Positions 9,847-13,309 of a stretch of DNA of 13,309 nucleotides are shown here, one piece after another. A program made the translations under genes and the position numbers. The notes under the pieces were generated by a model. That model did no database searches, was not told the origin of the DNA, and saw only the letters and a program-made list of their open reading frames with translations. The stretch is from an uncultured Synergistaceae bacterium (GTDB taxonomy: Bacteria; Synergistota; Synergistia; Synergistales; Dethiosulfovibrionaceae): assembly GCA_902489135.1 (NCBI GenBank), contig CABTYW010000051.1, positions 1-13,309 on the forward strand, written 5' to 3'. How positions within the stretch are numbered: the first letter of the stretch is position 1; each line of letters begins with the position of its first letter.

Positions 9847-11138
9847 AGACTATTCCTCCACATACCCTTTAAAGGGACAAAAAGGATTTGAGCGACACCT
9901 GTATATTTTACACTATCGGCGGAAAATTCCCAGCCGTTTCCCGTTCTTTCCGCCAGAATTTTCTCTTTTTGCAGGATTATCGGAAAGGCATCGTTGAACG
10001 AGGCCGAATGACCGTTTTTCCTGAGAATGAGGGGAGTTCTGAGATCTACGGCGCAGGAAAAACCGTAATCCTGTTCCGCCGCGGAGCTTTCCCTTTGCAG
10101 GCTCACCTGCCAACCTCCCCAGCGCACGGATTTTCCCGGACTCAGTGGCACCTCTTCCGTCCGTTTTTCCGACGCCGGATGAAAGCGCAGCTCTCCTTCG
10201 GCGGCCGTCACGTCCACCTCGGATCCCCACTGAAAAATCCACCGTCCCGACGTCTTCGCCAGTCGGTCAAGCTCGGTCAACCGTCGGCGGGGAAGGGCCG
10301 TTAATCCCAGTTTTCTCCCCATCCAGCGCAGCAGCTCGGGACGCTGGTAGTCGTCCAATCGCCGAAGGTCTTTCAGCTTCATCGCGGGCCACATTCCCTG
10401 CAGAGCCTGCACGTCGCAAAAACAACGCTCAAGGCGGATTTCCTGAGTTTTTCGCCACAGTTGGGCTTCCTCCGCCAAAGAGGCCAGATGCTCCGCCGCG
10501 CGGGGGTTGATCTGGCGAACCAGAGCGGGCAGCACATGATGGCGGATCCGGTTGCGCTGATAGCAATCCTCGTCGTTGGTCTCGTCGTCCACCCAGCTGC
10601 GGCCTTGGGAGCGCAGAAAATCGCGCAGCTCCTCGCGGTAAAAGCCCAGCAACGGACGAATATAGAACCCGCGCTGTTGGGGCATTCCCGCCAGGCCGCG
10701 CAGCCCGCAACCTCGGGCGAGGTTCATCACCACGTTTTCAGCCAGATCGCTGCGCGTGTGCCCCAAAGCGACGAAGCGGCAGCCCCAGAGGCGCCGAATT
10801 TCATCGTAAAGCTCATAGCGAAGTCTTCGCCCCGCAGCCTCAAAAGACTCGCCTTTTCGTGCCGAAGCGCTGACGTCGCGCTTCAAAAGGGCGCAGCGCA
10901 CGCCGAGATCCCGGCAACTTTTTTTCACGAAGTCGCTGTCCCGTTGGGCGTTGAGGCGAAGGCCGTGGTTCATGTGGACCACCGCCACGTTGGACGCGCC
11001 CAGGGTCATCCAGTAGAGGTAGAGCAGGCTCATGGAATCGCTGCCGCCGGAAACGCCCAGCAGGACGGGAGTTCCGTCGAGCCAGCGATGTTCTGCAAGG
11101 ACGGAACGAAATCTCACAAGCACGTCGTCTTTTATCAT
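9819..11138 (-). CDS. tilS: tRNA(Ile)-lysidine synthase TilS
   Basis: N-type ATP pyrophosphatase that attaches lysine to C34 of the CAU-anticodon tRNA-Ile, switching it from AUG to AUA decoding. In the 439-residue product the PP-loop SGGSDS is at 30-35, followed by VVHMNHGLR (about 53-61). GHTRSDLAEN is at 126-135 and RPLL at 161-164. The conserved block around DETNDE...RNRIRHHVLP is at about 185-204. Length fits two-domain TilS proteins, but the last roughly 110 residues match the usual C-terminal lysine/tRNA domain only loosely. The adenylation-site motif usually reads GHHxDDQxET, so the first Asp, the Gln and the final Thr differ here. The start ATG lies behind a GGAGGAGG-type site. A terminator for phoU sits just upstream, so tilS needs its own promoter, which I could not locate. 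Confidence 0.93.
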   Translation of the reverse strand: MIKDDVLVRFRSVLAEHRWLDGTPVLLGVSGGSDSMSLLYLYWMTLGASNVAVVHMNHGLRLNAQRDSDFVKKSCRDLGVRCALLKRDVSASARKGESFEAAGRRLRYELYDEIRRLWGCRFVALGHTRSDLAENVVMNLARGCGLRGLAGMPQQRGFYIRPLLGFYREELRDFLRSQGRSWVDDETNDEDCYQRNRIRHHVLPALVRQINPRAAEHLASLAEEAQLWRKTQEIRLERCFCDVQALQGMWPAMKLKDLRRLDDYQRPELLRWMGRKLGLTALPRRRLTELDRLAKTSGRWIFQWGSEVDVTAAEGELRFHPASEKRTEEVPLSPGKSVRWGGWQVSLQRESSAAEQDYGFSCAVDLRTPLILRKNGHSASFNDAFPIILQKEKILAERTGNGWEFSADSVKYTGVAQILFVPLKGMWRNSLWNAASTKC

Positions 11139-11203
11139 GCCCCCCTCCTCCCGAGAGCTCCCTCTTTGGGTCTGTCCGCCGAAGCGCCCTTCAAAAAACC
11201 ATT

Positions 11204-11240
11204 AAAAAGCCGTCTTCAGCAGTTTCTGCCGAAAGACGGC
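11204..11240 (-). terminator. Intrinsic terminator after phoU
   Basis: On the minus strand GCCGTCTT (11240-11233) pairs perfectly with AAGACGGC (11216-11209). An inner stem GCAG/CTGC (11229-11226 with 11222-11219) closes a three-base loop. TTTTT (11208-11204) follows. It lies about 25 bases after the phoU stop and separates the phosphate genes from the tilS cluster. Confidence 0.92.
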
Positions 11241-11264
11241 CGCAGGAGCCCGGCAGCGTCGGTT

Positions 11265-12029
11265 TTACAGTTTCGCGAGGTTGCTCGGCTCGGCGTAAGA
11301 GGCGCTGTCGGAGTGTTTCTTCAGCGTTCTGGGCGAAATGCCCGTGGAGATGAAATAGACTTTCTCCGCCAGATTGATCAGATGATCGCTGACTCGCTTC
11401 AGATGGCGGAAGATGTCCACGGTAATAAAGATGGTGGTGGGCGCGTCGGTCAAATAGGGCGACGTCAACCGGTGCATCAGCAGATCGGCAGTGCTGTTGC
11501 AGGTCAAAGCCGTCTCGTCGTGCTTCACCTTCATTCGCTGAAGAAATCCGCCGTCTTCGACTTTCAGCGACTGGAGAAAATCCTCGGCACAGGCCGAATA
11601 AATTCGGCACAGCTCCTTCATAATATCGACTTTCAGCAACGGCGCCGCTCCGCCGTATTCATCGATGTATCCTTTCAGCCGCAGCGCCAGATTGACGGCC
11701 TGGTCGCCGATGCGTTCAACGTCGATCACGATTTTCATCACGGCGTAAACGTAACGCAAATCCTCGCGAAGTGGCTGGCGCATGGCAATGGAATACAGGC
11801 ACTCCTGGTCAATGCGCTCTTCGAGCTCGTCAACCTTTTCATCGTTCTGAATGACCTGGTCGGCCAGAGCGAGGTCGCTTTCCTCAAGGGCCTTCACGGC
11901 TCGTTCCAAATTGCGGCATGCTTCGTTCATCATATCACAAACCAGAGCGTACATGCGGGCTTTGTCGGATGTATACAGATAATTTTCAAGAGTCCGCTCT
12001 CCTGTGACGTTTTTTTTGTTTTTCACCAT
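11265..12029 (-). CDS. phoU: PhoU-family phosphate uptake regulator
   Basis: All-helical cytoplasmic protein of the PhoU family. Members bind metal ions and modulate phosphate transport and the Pho two-component signal. The 254-residue product shows the two PhoU repeats. Helix motif ERIGDQAVNLA is at 105-115 and KRVSDHLINLAEKVYFISTG at 211-230, both carrying the E/K-R-x-x-D-x-x-x-N-x-A pattern of the metal-binding surface. Several N-terminal acidic helices (about 40-75) complete the first bundle. There is no signal peptide or membrane segment. It starts 16 bases after a Na/Pi symporter gene, so here it probably adjusts symport rather than a Pst ABC transporter. That pairing is inference, as no pst gene is visible. 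The product is slightly longer than the common ~220 residues because of short tails at both ends. Confidence 0.85.
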   Translation of the reverse strand: MVKNKKNVTGERTLENYLYTSDKARMYALVCDMMNEACRNLERAVKALEESDLALADQVIQNDEKVDELEERIDQECLYSIAMRQPLREDLRYVYAVMKIVIDVERIGDQAVNLALRLKGYIDEYGGAAPLLKVDIMKELCRIYSACAEDFLQSLKVEDGGFLQRMKVKHDETALTCNSTADLLMHRLTSPYLTDAPTTIFITVDIFRHLKRVSDHLINLAEKVYFISTGISPRTLKKHSDSASYAEPSNLAKL

Positions 12030-12045
12030 TTTCGCGCGGCTCCCT

Positions 12046-13309
12046 TCACTCCGTAAAAGTACTATTCGCCCGATGACGTCCCTGTTTTTTCGTGAACTCT
12101 TCGCCCTCGGCCACCTCTTTGGCCATGGAGATGAAGCCCTGCATGAGAGAGATGAGACGCACCGCCCGCGAAGCGTTGCGGTCGTAAGAGGAACTTTCTC
12201 CCACCTCTCGGCGAATTCGGCTGCTCAAAACGGCCAGAGCGACTTCCTGCTTCTCCACCGACTCCACCAGGCCCTTTTCGCCGATGACGAAGGCTCTCAA
12301 GCTGTCGCGCATACACTTTCGCGACAGCTTGCACCAGTCATTCCAAAGCGGCGCGCCGAGGCGCTCTTCAAGCGCCTCGTGGACAGCGTCGGGTTCCAGA
12401 TTGTCGCGGATGGGGCCGCACAGCAGCTTTGACATGCCCCGAAGCATGGACATGGTGTAGCTGGTGATGGTAAAGTCTTCGGCCACTTTGGACTCATCGG
12501 CGGGCACGTTCACCTGATAGGCGAACTCCTGGCAGGACTGTCCCAGGGCCATAATGGCCGAGGGCAGCTGAGCGAAAAGTTTTTTGTCGCGCTGCTGCGG
12601 CTCAAGAAGCATCTGAAGATAGGCTTCCATGTAGTTGGAAAGGCGGCTCATTTCCCGGGACAGAAGCATCACCGCCAACTCGGGCACGTCAAGAAGCTTC
12701 TCGTCGAGGTAACGCGTCTCGCTAAGGCTGCCGTCGGCACGCACCAGGCGCACCGCGAGCCATGACAGCAATTCGGGGAACGGAAGAAACAGAAGGATAT
12801 TGAACGCCGCGATGAGAACCTGCCCGTACACCAGCTCCTGCTCCGCCTGAAACCCCGCGGAAAGGAAAAGACGATGCACAAAGGGCATCACTCCCAAAAA
12901 GACGATGCCTCCGATCAGCTTGAAGAAAAACGTGGCATAGCCCAGCCGCTTCGCGCTGAGCGAGCCGTTCATGCCCGCCAGCACCACCATGGTGGTCGAA
13001 CCGATGTGGGCTCCAAGGGCAATGGGGAGCGCCGATGTGGCAGGCAGCACGTTGGAAGCGGCCAGAGCGATGCCCAGCGCCATAATGGCGGAACTGCTCT
13101 GCAACACGCCCGCGCCGATAAAGGCGATGAGCCCCATGATCCACGCCACGGAAGCCCACCGGGTCATCAGCGCTCTGAACTCAGCGTCGGCGAAAAGCGG
13201 TTTTGTCCCGAAACCGATCACCTGCATTCCCAGAAAGATCAGCGCCAAACATTTGAGAAGGCCGAAAACGGAGCTGACCCACCGGTTATTGACCTTGCAC
13301 AGGAAGTAG
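12046..13309 (-). CDS. Na/Pi cotransporter family protein (5' end outside window)
   Basis: Inner-membrane sodium-dependent phosphate symporter of the NptA/SLC34-like family, cut by the right edge; the frame is open to base 13309. The visible part, about 420 residues, has roughly five transmembrane segments. The signature QSSSA at about 13087-13101 (after FIGAGVL) forms part of the second inverted repeat, and GAHIGSTTMVVL follows. From about base 12680 to the stop the protein is a soluble helical domain of the PhoU-like type that many bacterial family members carry at the C-terminus. The first QSSS repeat and the N-terminal helices must lie beyond the window. A TTG at 13248 lies in frame, but it is internal: the residues upstream (LLKCLALIFLG) continue the same transmembrane helix. 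A stand-alone phoU gene follows after 16 bases. Confidence 0.88.
   Translation of the reverse strand, partial: YFLCKVNNRWVSSVFGLLKCLALIFLGMQVIGFGTKPLFADAEFRALMTRWASVAWIMGLIAFIGAGVLQSSSAIMALGIALAASNVLPATSALPIALGAHIGSTTMVVLAGMNGSLSAKRLGYATFFFKLIGGIVFLGVMPFVHRLFLSAGFQAEQELVYGQVLIAAFNILLFLPFPELLSWLAVRLVRADGSLSETRYLDEKLLDVPELAVMLLSREMSRLSNYMEAYLQMLLEPQQRDKKLFAQLPSAIMALGQSCQEFAYQVNVPADESKVAEDFTITSYTMSMLRGMSKLLCGPIRDNLEPDAVHEALEERLGAPLWNDWCKLSRKCMRDSLRAFVIGEKGLVESVEKQEVALAVLSSRIRREVGESSSYDRNASRAVRLISLMQGFISMAKEVAEGEEFTKKQGRHRANSTFTE

Noticed and set aside
10461..12056. Long plus-strand open frame of about 530 codons antisense to tilS and phoU
   Set aside because: It mirrors conserved minus-strand genes, crosses an intergenic terminator, has no recognisable domain, and such long antisense frames are common at this G/C content.

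Overview
The window is an ordinary, dense, moderately high-GC bacterial chromosome segment. Every gene I can support lies on the minus strand, so transcription runs from high to low coordinates. The FtsH protease, TilS, the Hpt purine-salvage enzyme, UvrA/UvrB excision repair and a Na+/phosphate symporter paired with PhoU are all chromosomal housekeeping functions, with no phage, plasmid or transposon genes among them. My best guess at origin is a Gram-negative anaerobe such as a member of the Synergistota. That rests on GC content, gene order and general protein flavour only, so confidence is low.

Layout from right to left: (1) 13309-12046 holds the C-terminal part of a Na/Pi cotransporter cut by the window edge. 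It is followed after a short gap by a stand-alone phoU-family gene (12029-11265), which ends in a clear intrinsic terminator (11240-11204). (2) tilS (11138-9819), hpt (9846-9304) and ftsH (9280-7340) form a tight cluster of the type conserved in many bacteria, with tilS and hpt overlapping. It ends in a GC-rich hairpin (7261-7229). (3) uvrB (7193-5142), uvrA (5185-2339), an RlmB-type 23S rRNA 2'-O-methyltransferase (2367-1414) and a pyrroline-5-carboxylate reductase (1409-597) form a second chain in which each gene overlaps or nearly touches the next. It ends, after about 245 non-coding bases, at a symmetrical terminator (351-322). (4) Bases 1-321 contain no gene I can identify.

Functionally, block 1 is phosphate uptake with its PhoU-type regulator. 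Block 2 joins tRNA-Ile decoding, purine salvage and membrane protein quality control. Block 3 pairs the two damage-recognition subunits of nucleotide excision repair and appends a ribosome-modification and a proline-biosynthesis gene, probably by simple co-transcription. Start codons were refined from ribosome-binding sites: uvrB and uvrA begin downstream of their longest open frames (uvrA at GTG), and ftsH begins at TTG behind a strong Shine-Dalgarno.

I found no convincing undescribed system. The places most worth a second look are the unexplained left end, the TACAAT/hairpin arrangement between ftsH and uvrB, the altered motifs in ProC and TilS, and the long basic N-terminal extension of the RlmB-like protein.
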